DNA of 64,000 bases from Paenibacillus pinisoli (GTDB lineage: Bacteria; Bacillota; Bacilli; Paenibacillales; Paenibacillaceae): assembly GCF_003605435.1 (NCBI RefSeq), contig NZ_QXQB01000009.1, positions 22,676 to 86,675 of the forward strand. Direction: 5' to 3'. This document shows, in pieces, positions 1-9,024 of this stretch. The translations under genes and the position numbers were made by a program. The number at the start of each line of letters is the position of its first letter. Position 1 is the stretch's first letter. The notes beneath the pieces are model-generated. The model did no database searches, was not told where the DNA came from, and saw only the letters and a program-made list of their open reading frames with translations.

Positions 1-726
1 ACGTCCCACCATCAGCTCAGCCAGCTGCCGCTCATTCGTCTCGCTTGTGCTGAGCGACTTAATCACCTTGCCCCTGCGGATGACCGTGACAGAGTTCGCC
101 AGCGCCATAACCTCTTTCAGCTTATGCGTAATGATGATAATGGACTTGCCTTCGGCAGCCAGGTTACGGATGATATCGATTAATTCCTCAATCTCTTGTA
201 CCGTCAATACAGCGGTCGGTTCATCGAAGATCAGAATCTCCGCTCCCCGATATAACGTTTTCAAAATTTCAACCCGTTGCTGCATGCCAACCGTAATATC
301 TTGAATCCGCATCTGCGGATCTACTTTCAGACCATAGCGCTCGGAGATCGATTTGACCTTCTCGTTCGCGAGCTTGTAATCAATCGTAAGCCCCTTCTTC
401 GGTTCATTGCCGAGAACGATGTTCTCCGCTACCGTGAAGGGCTGCACAAGTTTGAAATGCTGATGCACCATGCCGATGCCCAGCTCAATCGCTTTGGAGG
501 CGCCGTCAATGACCGTCTGCTCTCCGTTAATCCAGATCTCTCCCTCATCCGGCTGATACAAGCCGAACAAGATATTCATAAGCGTAGACTTGCCTGCACC
601 GTTCTCGCCAAGCAAAGCGTGAATCTCGCCTTTCTTCAGCTCGAAGTTAATGGAATCATTCGCAACCAAGCCAGGAAACCTCTTGGTAATGCCCTTCAGT
701 TGTACGACTGCCCCGCTCTGATCCAT
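1..726 (-). CDS. ABC transporter ATP-binding protein (nucleoside/sugar type), 3' end cut by window edge
   Basis: ATPase subunit of an importer of the nucleoside/simple-sugar family (NupO/YufO-like), expected to power uptake with the lipoprotein encoded just upstream. The 242 residues present hold one full nucleotide-binding domain: Walker A GENGAGKS near residue 40, Q-loop region GMVHQHF near 86, Walker B LIFDEP and the switch region IIITHK. The ABC signature is the degenerate VGMQQRVEILK form seen in this family. Full members are about 510 residues with two such domains, so the second half lies beyond the window. The ATG at 726 follows a GGGAG box. The substrate is inferred only from the BMP neighbour. 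Confidence 0.9.
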   Translation of the reverse strand, partial: MDQSGAVVQLKGITKRFPGLVANDSINFELKKGEIHALLGENGAGKSTLMNILFGLYQPDEGEIWINGEQTVIDGASKAIELGIGMVHQHFKLVQPFTVAENIVLGNEPKKGLTIDYKLANEKVKSISERYGLKVDPQMRIQDITVGMQQRVEILKTLYRGAEILIFDEPTAVLTVQEIEELIDIIRNLAAEGKSIIIITHKLKEVMALANSVTVIRRGKVIKSLSTSETNERQLAELMVGR

Positions 727-788
727 GCGTTCATCATCTCCCGGGATCACATATAGTTATTCGCTCTTTCTGATCAGAGAAACAGGAC

Positions 789-810
789 AAGACCGGCTCA
801 TGCCGGTCTT
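789..810 (-). terminator. Hairpin between BMP lipoprotein and ATPase genes
   Basis: A 9-bp perfect stem (AAGACCGGC/GCCGGTCTT, 4-nt loop) lies between the lipoprotein stop and the ATPase start. The following minus-strand bases are only partly T-rich, so this may be an attenuator or mRNA-stabilising stem. Such a stem would let the binding protein be made in excess of the ATPase. Confidence 0.5.
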
Positions 811-858
811 GCCTCTGTGACCCATGCCAAGCTTTATCGTGAGTCCGATGGTTCGTTC

Positions 859-1899
859 TTATGCAGACGGAACCGTAATTTCTCCGCTGACGATTTTTGT
901 TTTGTACTCTTCTACCTTCTTCAGAACGTCTTCTGGAACGTTCTTCGTGGAAGTCTCTGGCAGACCTACTGCGTCGTCTTTCAGACCAAGGACTTGATGC
1001 GAGCCGCCTTGCCATTTGCCATCGATCAGATCTTTGGATACTTTCGTTACCGCCGCTTCAACGCCTTTCATCATGGAAGTCAGCGTTACTTCGTCGCCGA
1101 ACTCCAGCGATTGGTCCTTGTCTACGCCGATAACCCATACTTCTTTGCCGCTCTTCTTGCGCTCGATCGCTTCGTTGAATACGCCATTGCCTGTACCGCC
1201 GGAAGCGTGGAAAATGATGTCCGCGCCGTCGTTGTACATCGTAGCTGCAATGCTCTTGCCAAGGTCAGGCTTATCGAAAGCGCCGGAATACGTAATATTT
1301 ACTTTAGCTTCCGGATTCACGGCTTTAATGCCAGCCTCAAAGCCTTTCGCAAAGCGTGTAATAACCGGAATTTCCATGCCGCCAACAAAACCGATGTTGT
1401 TCGTTTTTGTCATCAGACCTGCTACTACGCCTACCAGGAAGGAGCCTTCTTGCTCAGCGAATGTAACGGAAGTTACGTTCGGAGCTTCTACAACGGCGTC
1501 AATAACCGCAAGCTTCGCGTCTGGGTTTTCAGTTGCTACTTTCTTCATAGCGTCTTCGAACAGCATGCCGATGCCCCAAGTCAGGCTGTAGCCTTCGCGA
1601 ACGAAGTTGTTCAGGTTCGGCTCCATGTCTGCTTCGCCTTTGGACTCCAGGAACTTGGTCTCAGCGCCAGTGGATGCTTTCAGCTTCTGAAGAGCTTCCC
1701 ATGCGCTTTGGTTGAACGATTTATCGTTAACTCCGCCTACGTCAGTTACCATGCCGATTTTGAAATCTTTGCCGCTTCCGTCTGACTCGACTTTGCTTCC
1801 GCCCTCATTGGTGCCGCCATTCTTAGCTTGTCCACAAGCAGACAATACGAGCGACATTGCTACTACTAGCATGAGCATAAAGCTAAATGTCTTTTTCAT
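859..1899 (-). CDS. BMP-family (PnrA-like) substrate-binding lipoprotein
   Basis: Extracytoplasmic binding lipoprotein of the basic membrane protein family, which binds nucleosides for ABC uptake. It has 346 residues. A lipoprotein signal peptide with hydrophobic core (residues 5-18) ends in lipobox LSACG, so Cys22 would be lipidated. The mature part shows BMP hallmarks: IGMVTDVGGVNDKSFNQSAW near residue 50, a GxGMLFEDA segment and FHASGGTGNGVF near 230. It is first in an operon with the ATPase gene downstream. A consensus sigma-A promoter precedes it and a GGGGAG box lies 9 nt before the ATG. Nucleoside specificity is inferred from the family, not shown. Confidence 0.9.
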   Translation of the reverse strand: MKKTFSFMLMLVVAMSLVLSACGQAKNGGTNEGGSKVESDGSGKDFKIGMVTDVGGVNDKSFNQSAWEALQKLKASTGAETKFLESKGEADMEPNLNNFVREGYSLTWGIGMLFEDAMKKVATENPDAKLAVIDAVVEAPNVTSVTFAEQEGSFLVGVVAGLMTKTNNIGFVGGMEIPVITRFAKGFEAGIKAVNPEAKVNITYSGAFDKPDLGKSIAATMYNDGADIIFHASGGTGNGVFNEAIERKKSGKEVWVIGVDKDQSLEFGDEVTLTSMMKGVEAAVTKVSKDLIDGKWQGGSHQVLGLKDDAVGLPETSTKNVPEDVLKKVEEYKTKIVSGEITVPSA

Positions 1900-1996
1900 G
1901 CTTCAATTCTCCCCTTAATTAAATTGTTTTGAAACAGAACAACAACAAGCACAGCATTACCCTAACAGTATTGCTGTTTCTTGCCGCTATTATTTC

Positions 1997-2024
1997 ATTA
2001 TAGTTACAAAAAAATTTCCGTCAA
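1997..2024 (-). promoter_or_regulatory. Sigma-A promoter of the BMP transporter operon
   Basis: TTGACG (2019-2024), a 16-bp spacer and a perfect TATAAT (1997-2002) read toward the lipoprotein gene. The untranslated leader would be about 90 nt. Confidence 0.75.
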
Positions 2025-2104
2025 TCAAATTGTGTTAGATACATTAACACCGCCACTGCATGTTTATGTAACAATTTGCATGAATAATCATACTTGTCTA
2101 AAAA

Positions 2105-2143
2105 ATGAAACGTCCCGCAGCTCCATGAAGGAGCGACGGGACG
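2105..2143 (-). terminator. ftsH terminator
   Basis: A long hairpin with outer stem CGTCCCG/CGGGACG and inner stem GCTCC/GGAGC starts just after the ftsH stop. It is followed on the minus strand by TTTCATTTTTT, as for a rho-independent terminator. Confidence 0.85.
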
Positions 2144-2151
2144 AATAGATG

Positions 2152-4167
2152 TTACTTTTTGTCAGGATCTTCGGAGCCGTTGCCGGTATTATCCGGTGGC
2201 GTCGCGTCCTTCGCTTCCGCCTCATCGCGAGGCTGAATGCGGACTTTCACGTCGCCAATCTCGTCGATGATCGGTTCAGCAGTTGTTACCTCTGCTGAGG
2301 AGGAGCCTTCGCCAGATGGCGTATCGCCTTCTGCCTTCAGCACGCCTTGTTCGATCAAGGATTTGATTTGCTCCATTTCAAGCGTCTCTTCCGTAAGCAG
2401 CGTATTCGCGATCAGATGCATCTCTTTGCTCTTCTCGGTCAGGAGCTTCTTCGCTCTGTCGTAGCAAGCATTGATAATGTTCTGCATCTCTTGGTCGATC
2501 TCGTACGCGATTGCATCGGAGTAGTTCTGCTCATGGCCCAGATCGCGGCCCAGGAACACTTGGCCTTGCGAATTGCCGAATTGCATCGGTCCGAGCCTAT
2601 CGCTCATACCGTACTCCATAATCATGCTGCGCACGATGCTTGTAGCCGACTTGAAGTCGCTGTAAGCGCCGGTTCCGATCTCGCCGATGTATACTTCCTC
2701 CGCTACGCGGCCGGCAAGCAGTCCCGTTACTTTATCAAGCAGCTCTTGCTTGGTGACCAGCATGCGGTCTTCCTTCGGCAGCATGATGACATATCCGCCA
2801 GCGCGTCCCCGCGGGATGATTGTTACCTTGTGCACCTGATCGGCATGTTCCAGGAAGAAGCCGGCAATCGTATGGCCTGCTTCGTGGTAGGCAACGATAC
2901 GTTTCTCGCGGTCGCTGATGACACGGCTCTTCTTCTCCGTGCCGACGATAACGCGGTCAATCGCATCATCGATATCTACCATGTTGATTTCTTTCTTGTT
3001 GCGGCGTGCCGCAAGAAGCGCCGCTTCATTAAGCAGGTTCTCGAGGTCTGCGCCGCTGAAGCCTGTCGTACGCTTCGCGATAACGTCCAGCTTCACATCG
3101 CCGGTAAGCGGCTTGTTGCGCGCATGGACTTTCAGCACCGCTTCGCGGCCTTTCACGTCTGGACGGTCAACCGTAATCTGACGGTCGAAGCGGCCCGGAC
3201 GCAGAAGCGCAGGGTCCAGAATGTCCGCGCGGTTCGTCGCCGCGATAATGATTATGCCTTCGTTCGCGCCGAAGCCGTCCATCTCAACCAGCAATTGGTT
3301 CAGCGTCTGCTCGCGCTCGTCATGCCCGCCGCCGAGTCCGGCGCCGCGCTGACGGCCGACTGCGTCGATCTCGTCAATAAAGATGATACAAGGCGCGTTC
3401 TTCTTGGCGTTCTCGAAGAGATCGCGTACGCGGGATGCGCCGACACCGACGAACATCTCCACGAAGTCGGAGCCCGAGATGCTGAAGAACGGCACGCCAG
3501 CCTCACCCGCAACCGCACGGGCAAGCAATGTCTTACCTGTACCCGGAGGACCTACGAGCAATACGCCCTTCGGAATGCGCGCGCCGACGAGATTGAACTT
3601 GCGAGGATCCTTCAGGAAGTCGACGACCTCCACCAGCTCCTGCTTCTCTTCGTCCGCGCCTGCCACGTCCTCGAACGTGACGCGCTTCTTCTCCTCATTG
3701 TACAGACGGGCACGGCTCTTGCCGAAGTTCATCACTTTGCCGCCGCCGCCTTGAGCCTGATTCATCAGGAAGAAGAACAGTACGATAAGCAGAATGAACG
3801 GAATAATCGACGTCAGGAACGTCACCCAGAAGCTAGGGGTATCCATCGGCTCGGCCTTATACTCAAAACCGTATTCCTTCTGCCAGGCATCCAGATTCTG
3901 CTCTGCCGCAAAGGTGTTCATTGAGGTGGTGAAATTATCGTTCTCCGCACCCTCTGGCCTGTTCTTATATTTACCCGTAATGTAATACGATTCCTTATTG
4001 TACTTCGCGGTAATCGAAGCTACATTCCCCGCTTCCACAACTTGGCGGAATTCATCGTATCTCAGCGGCTTGGTGGAATCCCCTTGACCGCTAATATAAT
4101 TAAAAACACCAACGGTAACCAAAAAGATGATCAAATAAAAACCGGTATTTCGCATGATCCGATTCAT
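2152..4167 (-). CDS. ftsH: ATP-dependent zinc metalloprotease FtsH
   Basis: Membrane-bound hexameric AAA+ protease that removes damaged membrane proteins and regulatory proteins. It has 671 residues. Membrane segments lie at about 8-25 and 113-134, flanking the external domain. The AAA module has Walker A GPPGTGKT (206-213), Walker B IIFIDEID and the second region of homology around NRADILDPALLRPGRFD. The zinc site HEAGH is at 428-432. The C-terminal tail is acidic and low in complexity, as in many Bacillota FtsH proteins. Start ATG follows GAGGAGG. It comes last in the yabS-yabT-tilS-hpt-ftsH series, with its own promoter and a strong terminator. Confidence 0.98.
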   Translation of the reverse strand: MNRIMRNTGFYLIIFLVTVGVFNYISGQGDSTKPLRYDEFRQVVEAGNVASITAKYNKESYYITGKYKNRPEGAENDNFTTSMNTFAAEQNLDAWQKEYGFEYKAEPMDTPSFWVTFLTSIIPFILLIVLFFFLMNQAQGGGGKVMNFGKSRARLYNEEKKRVTFEDVAGADEEKQELVEVVDFLKDPRKFNLVGARIPKGVLLVGPPGTGKTLLARAVAGEAGVPFFSISGSDFVEMFVGVGASRVRDLFENAKKNAPCIIFIDEIDAVGRQRGAGLGGGHDEREQTLNQLLVEMDGFGANEGIIIIAATNRADILDPALLRPGRFDRQITVDRPDVKGREAVLKVHARNKPLTGDVKLDVIAKRTTGFSGADLENLLNEAALLAARRNKKEINMVDIDDAIDRVIVGTEKKSRVISDREKRIVAYHEAGHTIAGFFLEHADQVHKVTIIPRGRAGGYVIMLPKEDRMLVTKQELLDKVTGLLAGRVAEEVYIGEIGTGAYSDFKSATSIVRSMIMEYGMSDRLGPMQFGNSQGQVFLGRDLGHEQNYSDAIAYEIDQEMQNIINACYDRAKKLLTEKSKEMHLIANTLLTEETLEMEQIKSLIEQGVLKAEGDTPSGEGSSSAEVTTAEPIIDEIGDVKVRIQPRDEAEAKDATPPDNTGNGSEDPDKK

Positions 4168-4195
4168 TCCCTACCTCCTCTCAGACGCTTTAGAT

Positions 4196-4225
4196 ATTTT
4201 ACCATAGCATGACTTTCCATCACAA
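4196..4225 (-). promoter_or_regulatory. Candidate sigma-A promoter of ftsH
   Basis: TTGTGA (4220-4225), 18 bp and TAAAAT (4196-4201) lie in the hpt-ftsH gap, reading into ftsH. One mismatch in the -10 and two in the -35. Confidence 0.5.
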
Positions 4226-4266
4226 TAGAGGCTACCGGAGGGTGGACATGTACGGTTCAAGCGCGA

Positions 4267-4806
4267 TTACTTCTCGTAAACCTGAGGCTTCAAAATGCCG
4301 ATATAAGGAAGGTTGCGGTATTTCTCCGCATAATCCAGGCCATAGCCCACGACGAATTCGTCAGGAAGCGTAAAGCCCTTATAGTTCGGCTCCAGGCTAA
4401 CCGTGCGGCGCGCCGGCTTGTCGAACAGCGTGACGACCGTCACAGACTTCGTGCCTCTGTGCTCCAATACGTCGATCAGGTAGCTCAGCGTCAGACCGCT
4501 GTCGATGATATCTTCGACAATAAGGACGTCGCGTCCTTCCACCGACACGTCCAGATCCTTAATAATCTTGACGACGCCGGATGACTTGGTGGAAGCCCCG
4601 TAGCTGGAGACGGCCATAAAGTCGATCTCAAGCGGAACGGTAATAGTTTTCACCAGATCGGACATAAAAATAAACGCGCCTTTGAGGACGCAAATAACGA
4701 GCGGATTCCGCCCTTCGTAATCGGCGCTGAGCTTGGCTCCCAGCTCTCTTACCTTGACGCCAATCTGCTCTTCGCTGTATAACACTTCTTTGATGTCGTT
4801 CTGCAA
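4267..4806 (-). CDS. hpt: Hypoxanthine phosphoribosyltransferase
   Basis: Purine salvage enzyme that joins hypoxanthine or guanine to PRPP to give IMP or GMP. It has 179 residues from a TTG start at 4806. This start is chosen because GGGAGG lies 8 nt upstream and the length matches the family; the longer in-frame extension upstream has no ribosome site and runs into tilS. The PRPP-binding motif VLIVEDIIDSGLTL is at about 94-107, and the flexible-loop region carries MAVSSYG near 64-70. It lies downstream of tilS as in Bacillus subtilis, where the two products have been reported to act together on ftsH expression; that role is not visible here. Confidence 0.96.
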   Translation of the reverse strand: MQNDIKEVLYSEEQIGVKVRELGAKLSADYEGRNPLVICVLKGAFIFMSDLVKTITVPLEIDFMAVSSYGASTKSSGVVKIIKDLDVSVEGRDVLIVEDIIDSGLTLSYLIDVLEHRGTKSVTVVTLFDKPARRTVSLEPNYKGFTLPDEFVVGYGLDYAEKYRNLPYIGILKPQVYEK

Positions 4807-4856
4807 TTCAAAAGCCTCCCACACGTTACCTATGTTTATGTGTATTCCCTTGTTCC

Positions 4857-6272
4857 TTATTCGTTGAGCGCCGTAATACGCAGAACCTGCGTGCTTCCGC
4901 TTCCTGGCAGGGCATGCGCGGACCGGCGGATGCCGGGGATCCACAGCAGCTTGCCGTCCCCGTCGCAGAGCAGCGGATACAGCTCTCTACGGGAGGGCGG
5001 TACCTTCTCGTCAACGAACATATCTTGCACTTTTTTCGACCCATTTAATCCTAAAACATGAATCCTGTCTCCCGGCACGCGGTTGCGCACATGCAGCGGA
5101 AAGACGAGAGCGGCCACATCGAAGTACGCTTCCATGCGGGATGACGGCCTCTCAGCCGCAGTCCCAAGCCAATCAAGGCGGAAGCTCCATCCGCTTGGCT
5201 CTGCTTCAATTCGGTCATCGCTTCCCTGTTCGATGACGTAATCGTACCTGCTTGCCATAACCGGCCTTGCATTCGTATGTACCCATCTCATAACACCGTA
5301 TTCGCGCAAGCAACGGATTCCGCCTGCGGCGTCCATCCGCCACGTAGCCGGAGCATGCGGAGATGCCGCCTGCCGCATCGTCTCAACAGCGCTATAGGTT
5401 ATGTTTTCCGTATCCTGAGACAGATAATTTAATATTAGTTTAATCAATCTCCTTTGTAAAGCGACGTGCAGACCGGACAGCTCCCGGCATTCCACTTGGC
5501 ATTCGCCCTCTTCCAGGCGTACGATGCGGCTGAACCATTCCCCCGCCTGCTGCTCCATCCACTCATCCTCCGCGCCCGCTACTTCGGCAAGCCGCTGAAG
5601 GGACTGGGGAAGCTGAGGATTGAACTGCATCAAGTACGGAATAATGTCCAGGCGAACCGTGTTGCGGAAATAATACCGAGCGAGATTGCTGCTGTCTACG
5701 CAATAAGGAATCTCATGCTCCTCGCAATAACGCAGAAGGTCTGACTTGTTCATACGAAGCAGGGGGCGTATGAGTTGCACATTTTTTTCGCGGCGGACAC
5801 TGCTCATCCCGGACAGCCCCGATAGCCCCGCTCCCCGGATCAGCCGCATCATCACCGTCTCGGCCTGATCATCGGCATGATGGGCCAGCGCAATGCGCGT
5901 CGCGCCGTGCTCAGCCGCTGTCCGGTACAAGAATTCATACCGTTTCTCCCTGGCGGCTGCCTGCAGATTCAATCGGTTTTCTTCTATATAAGTAGGCAGA
6001 TCCATGACGATTGTCTCGCACGGCACGCCTAGGCTGGCGGCGAACGTCTGGACTACCTCCAGCTCGAAGGCGGATTCCTCCGCCCGGAATCCGTGATTCA
6101 CATGGGCAGCCACAAGCTTGATGCCCTGTTCAAGGGACAGTGCATGCAGCATATGGAGCAGCGCCATGGAATCGGGGCCTCCCGACACGGCGACCAGAAT
6201 CTTGTCGCCTTCCTCCCACATGCCGTGGGCAGCCGCTTCCTTCGCGAGCTCCAGCTGAAGCGGTTCATTCAT
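4857..6272 (-). CDS. tilS: tRNA(Ile)-lysidine synthase
   Basis: Attaches lysine to C34 of the CAU-anticodon tRNA-Ile, changing its decoding from AUG to AUA; essential in bacteria. It has 471 residues. The ATP pyrophosphatase P-loop SGGPDS is at 30-35, followed by AHVNHGFR near 57 and the HHADDQAET motif. The C-terminal part carries the TilS domains (VRNRVPGDRIHVLG... near 400). The start at 6272 has AGGAGG about 10 nt upstream; an upstream in-frame ATG lies inside yabT and lacks a ribosome site. It follows yabT with a 20-nt gap, so probably co-transcribed. Confidence 0.96.
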   Translation of the reverse strand: MNEPLQLELAKEAAAHGMWEEGDKILVAVSGGPDSMALLHMLHALSLEQGIKLVAAHVNHGFRAEESAFELEVVQTFAASLGVPCETIVMDLPTYIEENRLNLQAAAREKRYEFLYRTAAEHGATRIALAHHADDQAETVMMRLIRGAGLSGLSGMSSVRREKNVQLIRPLLRMNKSDLLRYCEEHEIPYCVDSSNLARYYFRNTVRLDIIPYLMQFNPQLPQSLQRLAEVAGAEDEWMEQQAGEWFSRIVRLEEGECQVECRELSGLHVALQRRLIKLILNYLSQDTENITYSAVETMRQAASPHAPATWRMDAAGGIRCLREYGVMRWVHTNARPVMASRYDYVIEQGSDDRIEAEPSGWSFRLDWLGTAAERPSSRMEAYFDVAALVFPLHVRNRVPGDRIHVLGLNGSKKVQDMFVDEKVPPSRRELYPLLCDGDGKLLWIPGIRRSAHALPGSGSTQVLRITALNE

Positions 6273-6292
6273 TATTCTGTTGCCCTCCTCTG

Positions 6293-7222
6293 CTACATCC
6301 ATACATTGCGAAGCAGCCAGACGAATATCGATGCCGCAAGCAGTATGCCTGAGGCGGCCACCAGACCCTTCAGCCAGCCCGGCATCGAGGAGGATCGGCG
6401 CGTCTCCTTCCGGTGCATCAGCAGGCGCCATGCAGCCGCAGCCTCGTCCGCATCCCTGAACTCGCCATGCAGCGCCTTGCGCAGCCAGCCCGCCACCGGC
6501 TTCAGCGCCGCACAGCCCTCGGCAACCGCCATCAGCTCCACCGTCGACCGGTTCTGCGGCAGCAGCTCCTTCGTGAGCTGATGGAGGCGCTTCGGCTCAT
6601 GCAGCTGGATGCACAATACGCTGTAGGAGAAGAGATCGTACTTCGGGTCAGCCGAGCGAGAGCCGCTGTTCCAGTATCCGCGGTCATAGATTTCCGTGAA
6701 CTGGCGGATGCCCTTGCCGATAGCCGTCATGCCTCCGAAGTCGACCAGCTCGACATGACCGTAATCGGCCACCATCACATTCTCCACCTTCAGGTCGCCG
6801 AATACCCATCCCGCCCGGTGCAGCCTGCCAAGCTTGCCCAGCAGGTTCAGCCCGACAAGAGGGAACCATTCCGCGCCTTGCTCCAGCAAGTAGCTGGCAA
6901 GCGTCGTCCCGCGCACATACCTCATGACGTAGAACGGGTATTCCTTCCCGCCCGGTCCGTACAGGTCGTCGACGTCGAACAGGAACGGGTCCATGCCCTG
7001 CCCCTTCTGCTTCGCCAGCGACTTCAGCACGTTCACCTCGGATTGAAGGTCTACCGCATCCGCGCCAACCTTAAGCGCGTACCAATCCCTGTCCTTCTGG
7101 ACCAGATAGACTTTCCCGTTGGCTCCTTCTCCCAGCAATCGCTCCACCCGGTACTTGCCTTGTCTCCACTTGCCGATTACGACGCTTCCGCGCCGCAGCT
7201 CCAGCTTAAACGACGTAGTCAC
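6293..7222 (-). CDS. yabT: Membrane-anchored serine/threonine protein kinase YabT
   Basis: Hanks-type kinase. In B. subtilis YabT is a DNA-activated kinase of early sporulation that acts on proteins such as RecA. It has 309 residues with glycine loop LGEGANGKVYLV (30-41), ATP lysine Lys51, catalytic loop GDLKVENV (142-149, Asp143) and DFG (161-163). One C-terminal membrane helix (about 285-305) ends almost at the last residue, with no extracellular sensor, as in YabT. The HRD motif is degenerate: FGD replaces HRD. The GTG start overlaps the yabS 3' end by 17 nt, showing translational coupling. Confidence 0.93.
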   Translation of the reverse strand: MTTSFKLELRRGSVVIGKWRQGKYRVERLLGEGANGKVYLVQKDRDWYALKVGADAVDLQSEVNVLKSLAKQKGQGMDPFLFDVDDLYGPGGKEYPFYVMRYVRGTTLASYLLEQGAEWFPLVGLNLLGKLGRLHRAGWVFGDLKVENVMVADYGHVELVDFGGMTAIGKGIRQFTEIYDRGYWNSGSRSADPKYDLFSYSVLCIQLHEPKRLHQLTKELLPQNRSTVELMAVAEGCAALKPVAGWLRKALHGEFRDADEAAAAWRLLMHRKETRRSSSMPGWLKGLVAASGILLAASIFVWLLRNVWM

Positions 7223-7943
7223 CCATCATCCCATCCGTTTCATGTCTGCCTCTGCGGCCATAGTCCCCCGCTTCGCCCTGCCTGTAATAATCCACTACCT
7301 GCATAATCGCAGGCCCGGTCGGCGTTGTTCCGCCCATCTGGAGCTTGGGAAAGATCGAGTGCACCCCATTCAGATGGCTGGTCCATGCCAAATCCATAAT
7401 GCAGTCGTCGCCATGGCGCGAGCCCGGGAAATGGAACACCGATATTTCACTATTACCCTGTCTGGCCTGCAAGCTAAGCATCAAATCGTGAATGGCCTCC
7501 TCGACAGCTGCCAGCTTCGGCTTCATGCTCGCGCTTGCATCGATCAGCAGAGCTACCCGAAGGCCCGATGACTCGCCCAGCTCATCGATGACACGCACGA
7601 CTTCGCCGCGCTTCTCCGGAGGCAATGCCTCAATCGAGCCGTTGCCCAGTACCTGCTGCAGCTCCTTCTGCACCGCGATCTGGATCGTCTGTACCACGGT
7701 CTTCCTGGTCATCATCTGGACCGTCTGCGATAATTGCCGCGTATTGACCATACGGCTAAGTCCCCCGCCGGCCCGCGCAATCTCTTCAATCTCGGCCGCG
7801 CCAAGCTCGCCTACGTCTCCATGGTCAAGCACGCCTACCACATTGACATGAATGCCTTCCGACTTGGCATGAGCCGCCGCCACCACCGGACTGAGCCCCA
7901 CATTCGAACAGCCATCTGTTATCAGCAAAATTTGCCTCATCAT
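7206..7943 (-). CDS. yabS: YabS-like von Willebrand factor A domain protein
   Basis: A 245-residue vWA-domain protein; the B. subtilis equivalent is a sporulation-associated gene beside spoIIE of unknown biochemical role. The N-terminus (QILLITDGCSNVG) resembles a vWA beta-strand, and a second Rossmann-like segment carries the metal-site motif DASAS at 135-139 (ALLIDASASM), followed by GGTTPTGPA. It has no signal peptide or membrane helix. The first ATG lies 8 nt after GGAGGG. It overlaps yabT, so the two are probably an operon. In the usual gene order it directly follows spoIIE; here about 11 kb of other genes separates them. Confidence 0.85.
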   Translation of the reverse strand: MMRQILLITDGCSNVGLSPVVAAAHAKSEGIHVNVVGVLDHGDVGELGAAEIEEIARAGGGLSRMVNTRQLSQTVQMMTRKTVVQTIQIAVQKELQQVLGNGSIEALPPEKRGEVVRVIDELGESSGLRVALLIDASASMKPKLAAVEEAIHDLMLSLQARQGNSEISVFHFPGSRHGDDCIMDLAWTSHLNGVHSIFPKLQMGGTTPTGPAIMQVVDYYRQGEAGDYGRRGRHETDGMMGDYVV

Positions 7944-8248
7944 CGTCTATCCCTCCGCATCGCAAAGTTATAAAGCCTTTTCTATCAGCTTTGCCCTTTT
8001 TGAGAGAGATAAACGCCTATCGCCTATCATTTTCCTATTCCTTACCCGTATTTATCGGCTTTTCGCCGCTAGAAGGTAAGCTTCATATTAGTATAGCCCA
8101 TACCTCCCGGGGTTTCCATCGCCCGGATCTGACAGCATTCGAACCGGATTGGGCAGAAGGACACGGTGACTTCGGATAGATTTACAGAGCGGATTCCCCA
8201 TTAGATAATAGGAGTGTATGCCAAAAAATTCCTTGAAGGAGTGAGCGC
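7944..8248. other. Divergent intergenic region, yabS / DJ-1 gene
   Basis: About 300 bp separate the divergent yabS and DJ-1/PfpI genes. Apart from the ribosome site AAGGAG just before 8249, no gene, tRNA or clear promoter is seen. An open frame at 7991-8179 has no ribosome site and no recognisable product. Confidence 0.5.
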
Positions 8249-8848
8249 ATGTCGAACAAGGTTCTGCTGATTACGGGTGACGGAACAGAGGTTTTGGAAA
8301 TTTTTTATCCCTATTACCGCCTGCTAGAGGAAGGTTATGATGCCGTCATTGCATCCCCGGAGAAAAAAGTGCTGAATACCGTCGTTCATGACTTTGTCGA
8401 GGGCTGGGAGACCTACACGGAGAAGCCTGCCCATCTGCTGCCGTCTCATGCTTCCTTCGCGGATATCGATCCGTCGGAATATATCGCGCTTGTCATTCCC
8501 GGCGGCCGCGCCCCGGAATATATACGCAACCATCCTGAGCTGCCGCGCATCGTTGAGCATTTCCTCCAAGAGGACAAGCCGATCGGCGTCATCTGCCACG
8601 GCGCGCTAGTCTTTATGGCGCTGAAGGATACAAGGTACTTCGAGGGCCGCACGATGACGTGCTACAACGCCGTGAAGCCGGATGTCGAGCGTCTCGGCGC
8701 TACGTACACGACGGACACGCTGCATGCCGACCGCAAGCTGGTCAGCGGCCATGCCTGGCCGGACCTGCCGGGCTTCATGAGAGAGTTCATCCGGCTTGTT
8801 CGGGAGGAACAGGCTGCACGTTATGAAGATGAGACATTAGTTCTATAA
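8249..8848 (+). CDS. DJ-1/PfpI family protein
   Basis: A 199-residue member of the class I amidotransferase-like DJ-1/PfpI superfamily, which includes chaperone-like deglycases, stress proteins and intracellular peptidases. The nucleophile-elbow motif GVICHGAL puts the reactive cysteine at 116 and its histidine neighbour at 117. The acidic partner is probably in GDGTEVLE (10-17), and the IPGGRAPEY loop at 83-91 is typical. Start ATG follows AAGGAG at 7-8 nt. It is one of few plus-strand genes here, alone in its transcript, ending at a bidirectional terminator. The substrate cannot be told from the sequence. Confidence 0.9.
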   Translation: MSNKVLLITGDGTEVLEIFYPYYRLLEEGYDAVIASPEKKVLNTVVHDFVEGWETYTEKPAHLLPSHASFADIDPSEYIALVIPGGRAPEYIRNHPELPRIVEHFLQEDKPIGVICHGALVFMALKDTRYFEGRTMTCYNAVKPDVERLGATYTTDTLHADRKLVSGHAWPDLPGFMREFIRLVREEQAARYEDETLVL

Positions 8849-8931
8849 GAAGGCAGGCTATTCTAGCGGGTTCATTGGGATCTGTTGGGGTAGCCTTTTT
8901 AATGAAAGTGAAATTACAACTATAATACAAA

Positions 8932-8974
8932 AATCGGCCTTAGTCCCTAAATACGATTAGGGCTAAGGCCGATT
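8932..8974. terminator. Bidirectional terminator between the DJ-1 gene and the anti-sigma gene
   Basis: A near-perfect 18-bp stem with a 6-nt loop lies between the convergent DJ-1 and anti-sigma genes (arms AATCGGCCTTAG/CTAAGGCCGATT plus CCCTAA/TTAGGG). The T tracts on both sides are modest. Confidence 0.8.
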
Positions 8975-9024
8975 CTATTTGACTATATAGATTTTAAAAA
9001 TGCTTTTTAGAAGCGTAACAGAAG

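Noticed and set aside
817..1785. 322-residue plus-strand open frame
   Set aside because: Exact antisense of the BMP lipoprotein gene, with no ribosome site; produced by codon bias.
2347..3924. 525-residue plus-strand open frame
   Set aside because: Antisense of ftsH; composition rich in His, Arg and Leu as expected for a shadow frame.
7991..8179. 62-residue plus-strand open frame between yabS and the DJ-1 gene
   Set aside because: No ribosome site, no recognisable sequence.
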